From: Schistosoma haematobium
Lineage: Eukaryota > Platyhelminthes > Trematoda > Strigeidida > Schistosomatidae
NCBI RefSeq assembly: GCF_000699445.3
Contig: NC_067196.1
Coordinates: forward strand, 43,615,806 to 43,679,805
Direction of reading: 5' to 3'
DNA length: 64,000 bases
A program made the position numbers and the translations under genes. The notes below the pieces were generated by a model. That model had not been told where the DNA came from. It saw only the letters and a list, made by a program, of their open reading frames with translations, and did not search any database. Position 1 is the stretch's first letter. Each line of letters starts with the position of its first letter. Positions 36,701 to 47,860 of this stretch are shown here, in pieces.

Positions 36701-37419
36701 CTTCTATCCCATGTACACCGATAAGTGCAGGTCAAGACAACTAGTGTGGCAGGAGACTCTACATCAGTAGGCCTCAACATACACAAAGGAAAAAGCGAAA
36801 TCCCCAAATACAACACGGACGACACCAACCAAATCACACTTGATGGAGAAACTCTGGAAGATGTGGGATCTTTCTCGTACCAGAGAAGTATAATTGATGA
36901 ACAAAGAGGATGTGATGCAGACGTAATGGCGAGGATTGGCAAAGCAACAACAGCATTCCTACAGCTGAAGTACATATGGAACTCAAAGCAACTGTTTAAC
37001 AATATCAAAGTCACAATCTTCAATACAGATGCCAAACAGTTCTACTGTACAGGGCTGAAACTTGGAGAACTATCACAACCGTCATCAAGAGAGTACAAGT
37101 ATTAATAAACAATTGTCTACACAAGATACTCAATGTCCGCTGGTCGAATACCATCAGCAACAGATTACTCTGGGAGAGAACAAACCAGTTTCCATCCGAA
37201 GAGGAAATTAATGAAAGTCAGTGGAGGTGGAATTCTGAAAGGAAAAGGAAAAAAAGAAGACCAAAGAACACACTGAGTCGGGAATCGGAAGCAGACATTG
37301 AAAAGGATGATTATCAACTGGAATGGACTGGAAAGGGTTGCCCAGGACAGAGGTGGATTGAGAATGCTGGTGGACGGCCCGTGGTCCTCTAAGAAGGGTA
37401 ACAAGAGTAAGTAAGTAAG
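33772..37419 (+). mobile_element. RTE-type LINE (SR2-like), near full length, inactive
   Basis: A 5' untranslated block related to the 136-bp short elements (33772-33925) is followed by endonuclease remnants (33950-34540; GISETHRTQAGQ, GMDNTGYENIMG) and a linker (34580-35330). Then comes RT: GIATGPDIMPDEALM-like sequence near 35480-35520, YEKAFDSVDR split by the LTR insertion at 35884-36395, VPEKIVNVI near 36450, and DGETLEDVGSFSYQRS with DADVMARIGKATTAFLQLK at 36840-36980. The C-terminal end and a GTAAGTAAGT tail end it near 37419. Numerous frameshifts and stops leave no intact frame. Confidence 0.92.
35884..36395 (-). mobile_element. Solo LTR, copy 2, inside the RTE LINE
   Basis: A 512-bp insertion splits the RT motif A codons of the LINE. 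On the minus strand it starts TGTTATATCCTGAAGAG and ends AGTTGTAACG (TAACA with a final change). The flanks GCGTC (35879-35883) and GTGTT (36396-36400) are each one change from GCGTT, the expected LINE sequence, so a 5-bp duplication is likely. It is homologous to the LTR at 10021-10541. It postdates the LINE insertion. Confidence 0.8.
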
Positions 37420-38357
37420 AATCACAAGACAAAAAATCGCAACGGTTCGTGAGGCTACGTTGGAGAGATACTTCTAATGTGACCATCTTTGTTATTAAAA
37501 AATTAGTGATTAACGTTTATCACTTCGACATTTCAATTTAACATGTATTCTTAAAGTGCTTCTAAATATTTAAGTATTGTTACATCTTATTGGACTCAAA
37601 TCATATTTCATGAGATTCTTTTCTACTGTCTCATAAATGTCATCAAAATATCACCTGAGTTGAAATTTATGACTCTAAGCTAACATTAAATTTGACTCGT
37701 AATATTTAGTTTCTTGCCATTATATATGCTATTATTATAGCACATATTGTTTCTATGATTAATAACGATATCTCTGAACAAACAGTTATGTGTGAAGAAG
37801 TTAGGAGAGGAAAAAGTTACCTCTAGCAATATGTCCATGATCAGATCGAACAAAGTGGATGAAGCGAATATTTTGTTTTGAATTGTGAATGAAACTTAAG
37901 TTCTATTTACTTTATAAAGTAGACTTTGTTTATCTATTATTAATTATTAAATTTACAAATCCCTTTACCATATATATTTCACTTGATTTTGCCAATCTGA
38001 CATCATTACATTTAGGACCTCATTATAAATCTCACTAGAATATCCCTTAACTTTAAGATCAACTTTAGTCTACATACTACTCGTAAGTAACCATTATCAA
38101 CAGTGAAAATTCATTTGTATGATAGACACAAATTAGTTATCTGAAATAATTCACACTTAAGATGTCCAAAACGTAATAAACAATATTGTGTCATAAGGTA
38201 CAAATAATTGCTGGTCGTTGGTTTGATTACGTTTTATGGGTCAGAAAACAAAAAAACTATGCACTAGGTTTAATTACTTTCATGTACATAATCGAAATTG
38301 TTTTGAAAATGGTTTAAGAAAATTATCTTTACATTCAATAATTAATAATCGTTTAAT
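37420..38357. other. Intergenic DNA, nothing recognised
   Basis: AT-rich, no supported feature. Confidence 0.4.
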
Positions 38358-38411
38358 ATCAGAAGGGGTTTTTGTGGATATTATAGTAATTTTAATAGTT
38401 GAGATCATTAG
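38358..38411 (-). repeat. PLE-type terminal repeat, tail fragment
   Basis: Reads ATCAGAAGGGGTTTTTGTGG on the plus strand, the complement of the family 3' end, up to AATTGAAGC, where LINE sequence begins. Confidence 0.7.
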
Positions 38412-38916
38412 TCAATTGAAGCTTAGTCAGTCAGTCAGTAACAACGTAGAACTGCGTGCGTAAGTACATCACTTCGAGTTGCCACACCACGTTAGCACAG
38501 AGATGCAGTGGTCGATTCAAATCCCGTAATGGTAGAGGTGGTAAGAGTATAAGCAGTTATTCAATGAGTATAATCCAGTGAAATAAATTTGGAAAGAGAA
38601 AAAAGAAAGGGACATGAAGAATTCAGAAGATTAGAACTTGGGAGAACACAAAGAGTGGATGCACCTGCGCCATTGCAAACGATCTTGAGCCATTTCATTC
38701 AGGGTCTCTAACCATCAGTTGCTATCATCTCGCGGTCCCAAACCGGGTAGTCTACACCTACCAACATGACTCAGTTCACTTGTCAGTGACTTCATGGACT
38801 TGTGCCATGTTTTGGTCTGGCCGCCTCTAGCTTTCTTCCAACCTACGTCGAGGCAGTCGGTGGTTGGGCATACGTTACACGTGTCCCAGCCATCTCAACT
38901 GATGAAGTCGTGACAC

Positions 38917-38918
<2 letters not shown>
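38412..38918 (-). mobile_element. LINE 3' end with (TGAC)n tail
   Basis: This matches the 3' region of the LINE at 55978: CAACGTAGAAC and GTTGCCACACC, then the blocks near 38660-38760 and 38790-38890. The tail is a run of GTCA/TGAC units at 38412-38425. Coding sequence is absent or unreadable. It abuts a (TA)n tract. Confidence 0.75.

Positions 38919-38961
<43 letters not shown>
38919..38961. repeat. (TA)n microsatellite
   Basis: About 21 TA units at the inner end of the LINE fragment. Confidence 0.95.
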
Positions 38962-38963
<2 letters not shown>

Positions 38964-39519
38964 ATTAGCCAGTTGTAAGGCAAACTACGTAAGAAATCCA
39001 TTTGGCTTAACTTTTATGTCATGCTATAATAGCGCTCTGGTTGATACTTAACCACAATTTTTTTGAAAGTCTCAGATGAATCAGTTAATTTGTTGGAGCT
39101 TCTGTTAGTTCACATTCTCTGTTTTCTGCTTTGAATCTACTTTGGAAAGAAAAAATGAAAATAATATATTTATGTACTTGTCATTTCTGGAAACAAATCT
39201 GTATTATTATTATCAACGTATTTAGTTACATTTAAACCATGTCTTTATAAAAAGTAACTAAATTTTGCTCTCAAAATGAGCTAACTCCATAATTTTCTGA
39301 ATTGTGTTCACAGTACAAACCTAAGAAACTGAAATATGGGGATACAAATAAACCATATCATTATCTACTTTAGTTGAACAAGTTACGTACATAACGATCA
39401 CTTCTTTTTGTTTCCCCTTATTATTTCCAGAAAGTCTTGTATAGTCTCTGATCTGTTACATAAACATCAGTGACGTCCGTTAACATCCTAACCTAAACAT
39501 TTAGGAATGGTCAGCACTC

Positions 39520-39870
39520 TACTTACTTAGTTACTTACGCCTGTTACCCTTCATGAAGCATAGGCCCCCGACCAGGTTTCTTCAACTATTTCTGTCCAGA
39601 GCTCTCCTTTCGAGTTCCCAAATGTTACTCATCCTTTTCATGTCTGTCTCAATCCCCAGAGTAATGTCTTCCAAGGTTTACCTCTTTTCCAATTGCCATC
39701 AGGACCTTAGGTTACGGTTTGCCTCATGCAGCGGTTTGGCGATTTTTGAAGCGTGTGTCCTATCCTTATCCTAATATTCTCTCTAACTGGAGACTTATTC
39801 TTTCCCTGTCATAGTGGGTTGTCGCTGATCAAGTAGTCACTCAGTCCAATTAAGTTAAAGTACAGTCTAC
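39520..39870 (-). mobile_element. RTE LINE 3' fragment, diverged
   Basis: Begins with the complement of the (TAAG)n tail and GCCTGTTACCC, then a diverged version of the RTE RT C-terminal region also seen at 2957-3250. Sequence similarity is clearly lower than among the other RTE copies, so it is an older insertion or another subfamily. Confidence 0.7.
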
Positions 39871-42640
39871 ACTTGGTTAGCTCGTAGTTTACAAATCCTA
39901 ACCATACTACAATGTAGGTTTCTTAGGTCGTGATCCAAATAATCTAAACTCTATCGAATTACTGTCTATATTATTGCAGTTTTCTGAGACTGATGTTTTA
40001 TTCAAACTTCTATTAATTCTATTATGCAGTTAGACCACATGCGAATTCAAATAACCGAAAATGAACTAGCTAATATTTACGGAATTACGTTTTAAATTTA
40101 TTACCATATAATAAGACTAAGTTTAGTTACCTTTTCATTAAGTTATCTGATGAATATACCCATTTAGTTAACAGCCAGAGAAACCAACAAAACAAGGTAA
40201 AACTGTACTTTACATGTTTAAACACTGAAACAGTATAAATAAGATATAAAAACAAACCAAATGAAGAGATATGAAATAATATCAACAAAACAGTTATGAA
40301 ATAATTAGAAACAAAACACAAACTAATTATGTTACTATGATCATATATTTTTTTCGAAAACATGAAATGATCAGTCATAATCACTATGGATTTATCCACA
40401 ATTGTAAGCATTCAAACACTGTCTCATTCATCAAATTTAAACAGTATGTATCCATAGTAGTTAATGTGAAAATCAATTTGCTTGGTAATATCCTGAAAAA
40501 AAATATTGAAATAATATATGTACTTTACTACTACCATATATAATATAGGTAGGTAAATTTTTAAAAAAAAATAAACACACCCTATTTTATTTACATGTAG
40601 TCCAATTAGTCACACTAGGTTCATGTTGTGGTTATGCCTGATTCTTACCTAGCTGAAATTCGTAATTTACATTGCCTTTCTTACTACTTTATACACATAC
40701 ACTTCACTTTCTTTCTCTCTCTCTCTCTTTCTCTACTGCATTCATTCCATCACTTCGCTTTTTAGTATATCGATCAATTGTTGAATAAATCAATGACTAT
40801 AGTAGAATATGAATAAAACATGATCAGAAAAAGATATTAGGTAGACAGAAATATGTAACACTATAAAAAAGGGATACAATATATTAAAATTGCTACTAGA
40901 ATGATTATAGAGGGAAAAAAGAAGAGAGGGAAAAGAAAAGTGGAGAGAAACCTTACTTAGCAACTATGAAGTAAAAAAAAAGTTTATTGATTCACAAATG
41001 AAATATAAATGTTCATTAATCTCTTCTCATTAACTTTCAAAGATTCTATTTAATGTATGCTAACAAGTTGAGTGGTGTGATTAAAGATTTCTTTGGATAT
41101 TTTGAAGGTAATTTTTAAAACGAAATAAAGATTTGATCTTTTTCTAAAAAAACACTAAAATTTAAAGATGAGGTTGGATGAGGTTAGTTTTAATTTTACT
41201 GAGGTTTGGAATGTGAAACATCGAGTTCTCAACTAATGACTTAAAGACATTGTGTTTTTTTGATGGATCTCAATTTCCTGAGCTTTAATACTATGCGTCA
41301 CCTGAGGAATTTCAACCTAAGATCGTATAGTTGTCAAGTTTGGCCTTGATTAGGTCGATTATTAATCAAAGTTATATTTCAGTAATAAATAATATCAACT
41401 TTTTAGAGGTGTTAAACAAATACAAAACAACTTTTATTGTAAAGTTTAGGATTTTTTTATTCTTAATGGTTAGAACTGAATTGATTTATCGTTAATGTGC
41501 ATTTCTGGCTCTTCAACTCTACGCATATGGTAATTATACATTAAAATGAGAGTTAGCAATGTAGTTCAGATAATTCCGTTGATTCAAGCTGATTTATTAG
41601 AAACTTAATTTCTTTTATAAAACCTGAAATACTTTGGAAAAATGTTGTTAATAAATTGAAATGACCGGGCTAATTTTCTTAATCCTTTATGAACTGTTCA
41701 ATAGAACACATTTTTACCCTCAGTCGTGAAGGAAGGATGAGTTTATGAAATTCAAGCTTTCGTAATCACTTAATGCCTAACCAATAATCAGGATAGGACA
41801 AGTATGTTTAATGTTTGATAGTGTCTATATTGTATCTAGTCACTCATAACACTAAAAACTTTGTAAATTGATCGATAAAATCCAATCAATGGTTACCAAC
41901 CAAGGATCAATTAGAATACAGTAATGTTCAATTTGGAATGTGATCTTTTAAACATATTTCTAGGTTATATTTTCAGATATTAAATATGATATGATTACTG
42001 GGACATAGAGTGTTCATTAAAAATCAGTGAATTAGTTTTATCTGAGGTCCACCTATAACTATGAAAATTTAACATTAAACTTGATTATAGTAACACGAAT
42101 TGTTGACGGTGAAAGTTGACTATTCGTCATCGATTGACCCTCAATATTTTTTTCTCAATCAGATAATTAATCTACTAATTATCACAACTGTAAAAGAGTT
42201 TCAGTTCATTTGGAAGAACATAACTCTGAAGTTAGTATGTTGGTTATTATAACAAACTCTCAAGATCACTAATGATCTATACAATAAAAGTTGACGAGTC
42301 AGATGACTTTGTGTTAAAGATTGCCATGTATTTTATCTTAATAAAAGTATATATGTTACTAATTATATTGCTGAAAGTCAACCTTTCTTACCATTAAAAA
42401 TATCAATGTGTTCAGGTTGTTATTTCAGAGTTGAACAGGTTGATGATTATTAAAATGTATAGTTAGAACAGATTTAAATAACTTTAGTTAGTAATTAGCC
42501 AAATTTTAAAAATAGAGCGTCTTTTCTAGTTTAATACCTTTAATCTGTTGAAGAACAAACTGATTATTTAAATAATCATGAACTTTGTCGATACGGATTT
42601 CTTGGCAGTTGATTTTCGATAAACCCTAATTTTTCCGATT
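39871..42640. other. Intergenic DNA with a pyrimidine tract
   Basis: No gene is supported. A CT-rich tract lies at 40708-40733. Two overlapping frames near 40130-40540 are AT-driven and have no family resemblance. Confidence 0.45.
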
Positions 42641-42768
42641 ACTGCTTATACTCTTACCACCTCTACCACTACGGGATTTGAATCGACAACTGCATCTCTG
42701 TACTAATGTGGTGTGGCAACTCGAAGTGATGTACTTACGCACGCAGTTCTACGTTGTTACTGACTGAT
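42641..42768 (+). mobile_element. LINE 3' end fragment with (TGAC)n tail
   Basis: Reverse-oriented counterpart of 38412-38560: GTGGTGTGGCAACTCGAAGT, then GTACTTACGCACGCAG and GTTACTGACTGATT. Only about 130 bp of the LINE 3' end is present. Confidence 0.8.
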
Positions 42769-43164
42769 TTCCGATACAATTTTCAAATGAATAATAGACA
42801 TGTTGATAATATGGATAAAACTCTGAGGTCTGATGCAATACGAAATGGGTTTGAACCTCAATACTAATGTTAATACTGGGTTGTAAAAAACACTAAACAG
42901 AATAGTTCGATATTTATCTAAAAACTCTTCCCCTTGATTCCACTGATAGACTTTATCCAAAAAAGATATAATTAATTTGTAGTACGATGGAAAGTCGAGG
43001 CATTTACTCGAGTGACCAATGCGGCAACAGAACATGATTAAATACATATTTAAATATCAGCAATAGAAAACGGTCAATTAAATGATTGATTTGCTCTTGT
43101 TTTTCTACTAATTTATCGAAAGAAATGACAATTATTTAGATTTTCATGTTTCTAAAAAAGAATT
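42769..43164. other. Intergenic DNA with one unassigned minus-strand frame
   Basis: A 96-codon frame (42757-43047, minus) contains plausible residues but no recognised domain. No call is made. Confidence 0.35.
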
Positions 43165-44030
43165 ACTGAAAATAAGTGTTCCTTCAGGAAACCTTATGAA
43201 TAACCCATTTCAATCAACATATTATGTATAAGCTCTAATTCCTTGTTTGTTGTATCGACTGAGTATATCTTCGCAGCTCTATTTGCAAGACGTTTGACTA
43301 GGTTTCTCTTATAATGAAAGGGTACAGAGCTCAAGAAATGTGTGTACTGGCTTGATAAGGAACTTGTCTTGCAAATAGAGCTGTGAAGAAAAGCTCAGTC
43401 GATAAAATAAATAAAGAATTAAGGCTTATATATCTGTTGATTGAAATGGGTTGTCCATAAGGTTTCTTAAAGAAACACTCGCATGTAACAAACAAGAAAA
43501 TAGCGATATTAACGGCTAGTACGAAACCTCTCTTCCTGAAGCTGCAATTCAATGGAGATATAGCTGGTGATGTGATACGTGATAGACTGACTAGAGCAGT
43601 TTAGAGAACGTTCAATGCAGTCAACCTCTGTCTATCGTACTGGACCCGATCTATGGTGATTCCTCAACTAAAGGATAAGTTACTTGGTTATGCCACTTCT
43701 ATGTGTATCCACGAATTCAGCTGCTCCTGCAGAGAAAGCTATATTAGGTGCACTATCAGACAACTAAGCCAAAGAGTTAGTGAACACCTCCCTTCGTGGT
43801 TAGGAAAAGGTACTGTCAATACCGTACGCAGCTCGGTTCTATCACACTTGATCGATAGCAGTCATGTAGCAGCCAGAAGTTTCTTATCGTATTCCTACTG
43901 GTTTTCCTTATAGGGTTAGATATCGTCTCTTACACATAGCAGAAGCTGTAGAAATTCGAGCCAACAATCCAAGCCTTTGTGTTCATAAGAAATTTGTAAC
44001 AATATTATCTCTCTCTTGGCCTTAATAAAT
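43165..44030 (+). mobile_element. Penelope-like element remnant with GIY-YIG region, foldback 5' part
   Basis: The plus strand encodes the RT C-terminal end and GIY-YIG endonuclease of a PLE, with frameshifts: KELRLIYLLIEMG, STKPLFLKLQFNGDI, RLTRAV, ATSMCIHEFSCSC, ESYIRCTIRQLSQRVSEHLP, RSSVLSHLIDSSH and LLHIAEAVEIRANN. The region 43165-43330 is an inverted copy of the sequence at about 43340-43490. It shares GCAAATAGAGCTG, the GACTGAG complement and TTGATTGAAATGGGTT, so the 5' side folds back on itself. The coding remnant ends 13 bp before a hammerhead terminal repeat. Confidence 0.85.
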
Positions 44031-44042
44031 GATTTTATTTAT

Positions 44043-44215
44043 TATCAGAAGGGATTTTGTGGAGAATTTTAGAAATTTCAGTGGTTTAAATCATGAATCG
44101 TGTATGCGCACTGCTGAAGAGTCCTATACTAGAACGAAATGGCCGTTCCGTGCTTCCAAGTTTTCCATGGTGGTCTAGCTTCAACTGACTCATGATTTCA
44201 ACTATTGAGATTTTA
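44043..44215. repeat. PLE terminal repeat with hammerhead, inverted tail plus forward copy
   Basis: An inverted tail (44043-44095, starting ATCAGAAGGGATTTTGTGG) is followed by a forward unit with hammerhead (44108-44153) and tail (CCATGGTGGTCTAGCTTCAA onward). It follows the PLE coding remnant directly, which ties this repeat family to PLEs. Confidence 0.8.
44108..44153 (+). ncRNA. Hammerhead ribozyme, core complete, stems weakened
   Basis: GCACTG (44108-44113), CTGAAGA (44114-44120), GTCC, a short loop, GAAC, GAAA (44136-44139), a minimal stem III and a GTT cleavage triplet. All invariant bases are present. Stem II has one C-A mismatch and stem I one T-C mismatch. Confidence 0.7.
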
Positions 44216-44844
44216 TTTATTATTATTTTTCATACTCTCTTCACCCCCTCCCACCCTTCTCTCTCTTTTTTCTCAAATATACGCTTCACGGTCCAATTAT
44301 CTGAATACTTTTTATCATTTAGGAATGTTATTTCAGTGTCTAAAGTTTTTTCTAATCATTGACCTACTTCCCATTATGTAACATTGATTCAAGCCTTTAT
44401 TATTCTTATCACAACTAGTACACCCGTCATCACACTACCAATTCATATTTTTAATTATTTATGTTTTCTATTCCACCGTAATCATTGACCCATAAGCTGC
44501 CTTGATTGGTTTATTAATTTCATATATGCATATAAATATTACTGTATATTAGAGTAAAACCTGATAACGATTTAATCGAAAATAATTTTGTTCGCTTATA
44601 TATGTTGTTCTAATTCAAAATATGGGAATTTTTCAAATTAATAATTTACAAAGCTTATACATATTATGGTTTTAAAGAAATTTAATTGTTTAATTTATAG
44701 GAAACTAACTGTATTGTATTTAGTTAGGTAAATGTTTTGAATTTATGTGTATGGATGGACTGATATTATCAGGTTATGATTTGTCACGATGAATACTTCA
44801 GTACTTGAGTTGTTTTATGAATAATAATTTTAATTTGGAGTTAA
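44216..44844. other. Intergenic DNA, nothing recognised
   Basis: AT-rich, no supported feature. Confidence 0.4.
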
Positions 44845-45133
44845 TTAGTGCTTAATATCTTGGTCGATAGGATTCGATCTACGCCAAGAAGAACCTGACG
44901 TACATGACATTGATCATCACCCAGTAATCAATCAATTGTAAATATATCTCAGTCCTATGGAAGATCAGTCACGGGCCAGATAGCTCAGTGGTAGCGTCTC
45001 TGACTATGACACGAGATCAAATCTGTCAGGAGGCATCAGCCCCCTCAAGATTAAAGGCACACCTTGCTGACGAGTACCAAGTAGCACGAGACTTAAGTCC
45101 AGGGTTTCCTGTTAACTACCTTCAACCACTATC
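44845..45133 (+). repeat. tRNA-derived SINE-like repeat, second copy
   Basis: Diverged copy of the repeat at 7340-7625. It has AATCAATCAATTGTAAATA upstream, an A-box-like AGATAGCTCAGTGGTAGCG, a B-box-like GAGATCAAATC, and the body to GGGTTTCCTG. It ends where the truncated LTR element begins. Confidence 0.7.
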
Positions 45134-45496
45134 TTAGCTTAATATCTTATTGACATATATTTGTTGTGTAGAGGCAGTAGTTTGTACTTGATTGCAGATA
45201 GCGCTAATGGGAAGATCAGCGAGACCAAGTTCTTCGAACCAATCTAAACCTATAAGGTTGAGCGGAGAATCGGTGATGTAGCACGTCCCATTGAAGGTTG
45301 TATCTCTGAATGAAATGCAGCAATAGAGTTCACCATGAGGGCGGAGATGTCCCCCACGGGCACTGACGGCTGTGTGAGAGGATGGTTTGATGGGAGGTTG
45401 GCCCAAGGTCCGCCAAGTCTTCTTCGACAGAATAGTGACATCTGATGCAGTATCTAACTGCAACCGAACTGGCTGACCATTGATTGAGAGGGTCAT
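45134..45496 (-). pseudogene. Aspartic protease of an LTR retrotransposon, truncated pol
   Basis: A retropepsin-like domain contains LQLDTASDVTILSKKTW, where the catalytic triad reads D-T-A instead of the usual D-T-G or D-S-G, and LNLIGLDWFEELGL, the ILG/IGLDW flap-side motif of Ty3/gypsy proteases. The frame ends at 45134, next to a SINE-like repeat, and no RT, RNase H or integrase follows. It is in a different frame from gag, as often seen. Confidence 0.85.
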
Positions 45497-45547
45497 AAAT
45501 TTGTTTCGAATAGCGACATGAGTGTGGAAGACTGCTACTAAACTCCT

Positions 45548-46525
45548 TTATGAGGTAATCGGCTTTTTGGGAAAACGACGCTGCGTCTGTGCGTTTCGAC
45601 GGTTATTGGATCGGTTGGATTTGCAAAAGCCGCTTTTATGACCAGCTTTCTGACAGTGATCGCTCACATGCTGTTTGAATGGACAAAACTTCACATAATG
45701 CCAGGCTCCACAGTACCATCATGGCGAGGGGGGCTTCTTCTGAGCCGGTTTGGAGTGATTAGAGACAGAAATAGAACTCGAGGTTGTCGATCTCAAAGAT
45801 TTTTTGTGGTGCTGAACAGCATGAACTTCGGAACCACTCTGGCCTCCAGATTGAACCAAAGTGGTGTCACACTGCAGATTGATGATGCGTTGGTACTCGT
45901 CTATGATCTCATTGAGTGTCAGTGTTGGGTCTTGTTCAAGGCAGTTAAGCAACCGAGTTCTGATGTCGGAGAATTTGGGTGATTGAAGACTGCATATTAG
46001 TACTAGGGGCTTGAATTGATCTTCAGTGAGGGGTCCGAGCTTGAACCGTTCGCACTCACGGTTGAAAACGCCGATGTGGGTCAAGAAGTTATCGGACTCA
46101 TTCATGACCAGTTTTAAGCAGCGATATCGAGTATTGAAAAGTGAATGATGATCACCAAAAAGTTGGCTAAGAGAGTGAATAGTGACGTCGAAGGAACGGT
46201 CACGTGGGTTCTGTGGTAGAATGAAGTTGCAATACTTGTCCAGCTCGGATGGACCAAGTTTCCGAAGGAGAAGACGCACCTTCCACGAACCATCTCTGTC
46301 ATCAAAGCCAACTTTGAAAAAGTCTTCATAACGCCTGAACCAAGTATCAAATGTAATATTGGCGTCAAGATCACAAAGAAATTCTGAAATACCACTGGTA
46401 ATACCATCAACTGATTGAAGGATTGTCGGTGTAATTGGGACTCGAGAAGATATCTGCGCCTGAGTAATCATCCCCATCAGCTTTTGCCGTTTTTCGAACA
46501 GTTTTTCTAATTTGGCTGGATCCAT
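45548..46525 (-). pseudogene. Gag of an LTR retrotransposon, one in-frame stop before the zinc-knuckle region
   Basis: The ATG at 46523-46525 lies one base beyond the primer binding site. The capsid-like part includes ITFDTWFRRYEDFF, DGSWKVRLLLRKLG, SLFNTRYRC, LTHIGVFNRECERF and IIDEYQRIINLQ. A TGA at 45719-45721 interrupts the frame. Beyond it the same frame gives a nucleocapsid with WYCGAWHYVKFCPF and DHCQKAGHKSGFC. The second knuckle lacks the second Cys of CxxC (Ala instead). The family resembles the compact gypsy-type elements of trematodes (CsRn1-like), by inference. Confidence 0.8.
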
Positions 46526-46526
46526 A

Positions 46527-46537
46527 GTTAGTCACCA
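46527..46537 (-). other. Primer binding site of the LTR element
   Basis: On the minus strand TGGTGACTAAC starts three bases after the LTR end. TGGTGAC matches the start of the tRNA-Trp-type primer sites used by several gypsy elements; the remainder does not fit. Confidence 0.55.
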
Positions 46538-46540
46538 ACT

Positions 46541-46862
46541 TGTTTGCTAAATCATCGTCGTCAAATTATTGTGGATCGTGGGGTGGCTACTCTAATTTCT
46601 ACCGACTGACCAACTTCAGATATCCCAGTACTACCCCAATACTGTTCTCCAATCTCCAATATGTCAGAACACGAACCGTAGACGAAAATTGTTTATCGGG
46701 TCAGGAGAAGAATGAGAACAATAATTTACAGACAAATGCATATTTTTACAGTTAGGACTACCGTGAATATTGACCAATAGGAAAATAACACCATTTCACG
46801 TTCAAGAATAGCATTAGACTTAACAGGATAATTTTTGGGATATTTTTCTGACTATCCCAACA
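46541..46862 (-). mobile_element. 5' LTR of the truncated gypsy-type element
   Basis: A 322-bp block on the minus strand begins TGTTGGGATAGTCAG and ends TTAGCAAACA, giving TGTT/AACA terminal inverted repeats. The primer site and gag follow in the right order. The 3' LTR is not in the window. Confidence 0.65.
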
Positions 46863-47432
46863 ATATTATTTTATTCTTCTTTGGAATATCACTGTTTAAA
46901 TGATATTCTATTCAACTATGATAATTAAACAGTTTAAAATGAAACCCTTGTTGACTTATTTTCAGTAATCCCTTTTTTTTAGAAATATGATAATTTAATT
47001 CATTGTAATTTCTTTCAATAAATTAGTTGAAATATAAGAGTAAATCAATCATTTAATTATTTAAACTCGACCAAATCAAATTAAATTAAAGTTTTATAAT
47101 GACACATTAAATGATACTGGAGATAAACACTGATTCAAACAGTTATTTTTTTCTATTGAACAGAAATTATGTAGCCATGGTGATTGATTTTTTGTCGTTG
47201 ATTGTTTTAAAGAAAAGTAATCAAATGCACAGATTACAAAAGAACTATTTTCAAATAATTGTAAATTTGTTTATAACATTAATGGAAATTTTATAGAATA
47301 AGAAATTAATTTTAATAATGAATAAAGATCAGTAAGAACCAATAACTACATCATTGTTTTGTCGTAGTTTAATATATAAGAGTAATGTGCAAATACCAGC
47401 CAACCTGGAATAGATTTTATAGTTTTTATATT
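46863..47432. other. Intergenic DNA, nothing recognised
   Basis: AT-rich, no supported feature. Confidence 0.4.
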
Positions 47433-47860
47433 TTATAAGAAAAGTAGAATATTTGTAAATAAAGTGTTCACATCAAAGGAGCACATTGTCTTTGTCTTTA
47501 TATTTATGTCCTTTAAGCAATTAATTAATTCAAATGAGTCAGTCAATGAATACTTACAATATTGATTTCGGGTCGTGTTTAATACTTTTGTAAGCCATTT
47601 AGCAAAGTTTTGTGTAGGCGACCGACACATTGATAGAATTGGACGTAGAGGGGGGTATTAGGCTTATGAATTTTTGGTAATCCATATAAATTAGGATATG
47701 CCGAACCCATAGGTTTTAATAAATGAAACTCATCCTTGTTAACAACCTTACTAAATGGCTTACAAAAGTATTAAACACGATCCGAAATCAATATTGTAAG
47801 TATTCATTGACTGACTCATTTGAATTAATTAATTACTTAAAGGACATAAATAAAAAGTAG
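47433..47860. mobile_element. Penelope-like RT fragment in inverted pair
   Basis: The minus strand (47433-47710) encodes the first RT motifs of a PLE: GSAYPNLYGLPKIHKPNTPL, then SMCRSPTQNFAKWLTKVLNT and FDVNTLFTN. A shorter piece of the same coding sequence lies on the plus strand at about 47745-47860 (KWLTKVLNTIRNQYCKYSL, ELINYLKDIN). The two copies face each other. Frameshifts make it inactive. Confidence 0.85.

Noticed and set aside
36443..37035. Minus-strand frames of 68 and 159 codons
   Set aside because: They are antisense to RTE RT sequence on the plus strand.
42757..43047. 96-codon minus-strand frame as a gene
   Set aside because: Not recognised. It lies between LINE and PLE fragments and may be repeat-derived. 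Evidence is too weak for a call.
45638..45982. Plus-strand 114-codon frame
   Set aside because: It is antisense to the gag and nucleocapsid of the LTR element.
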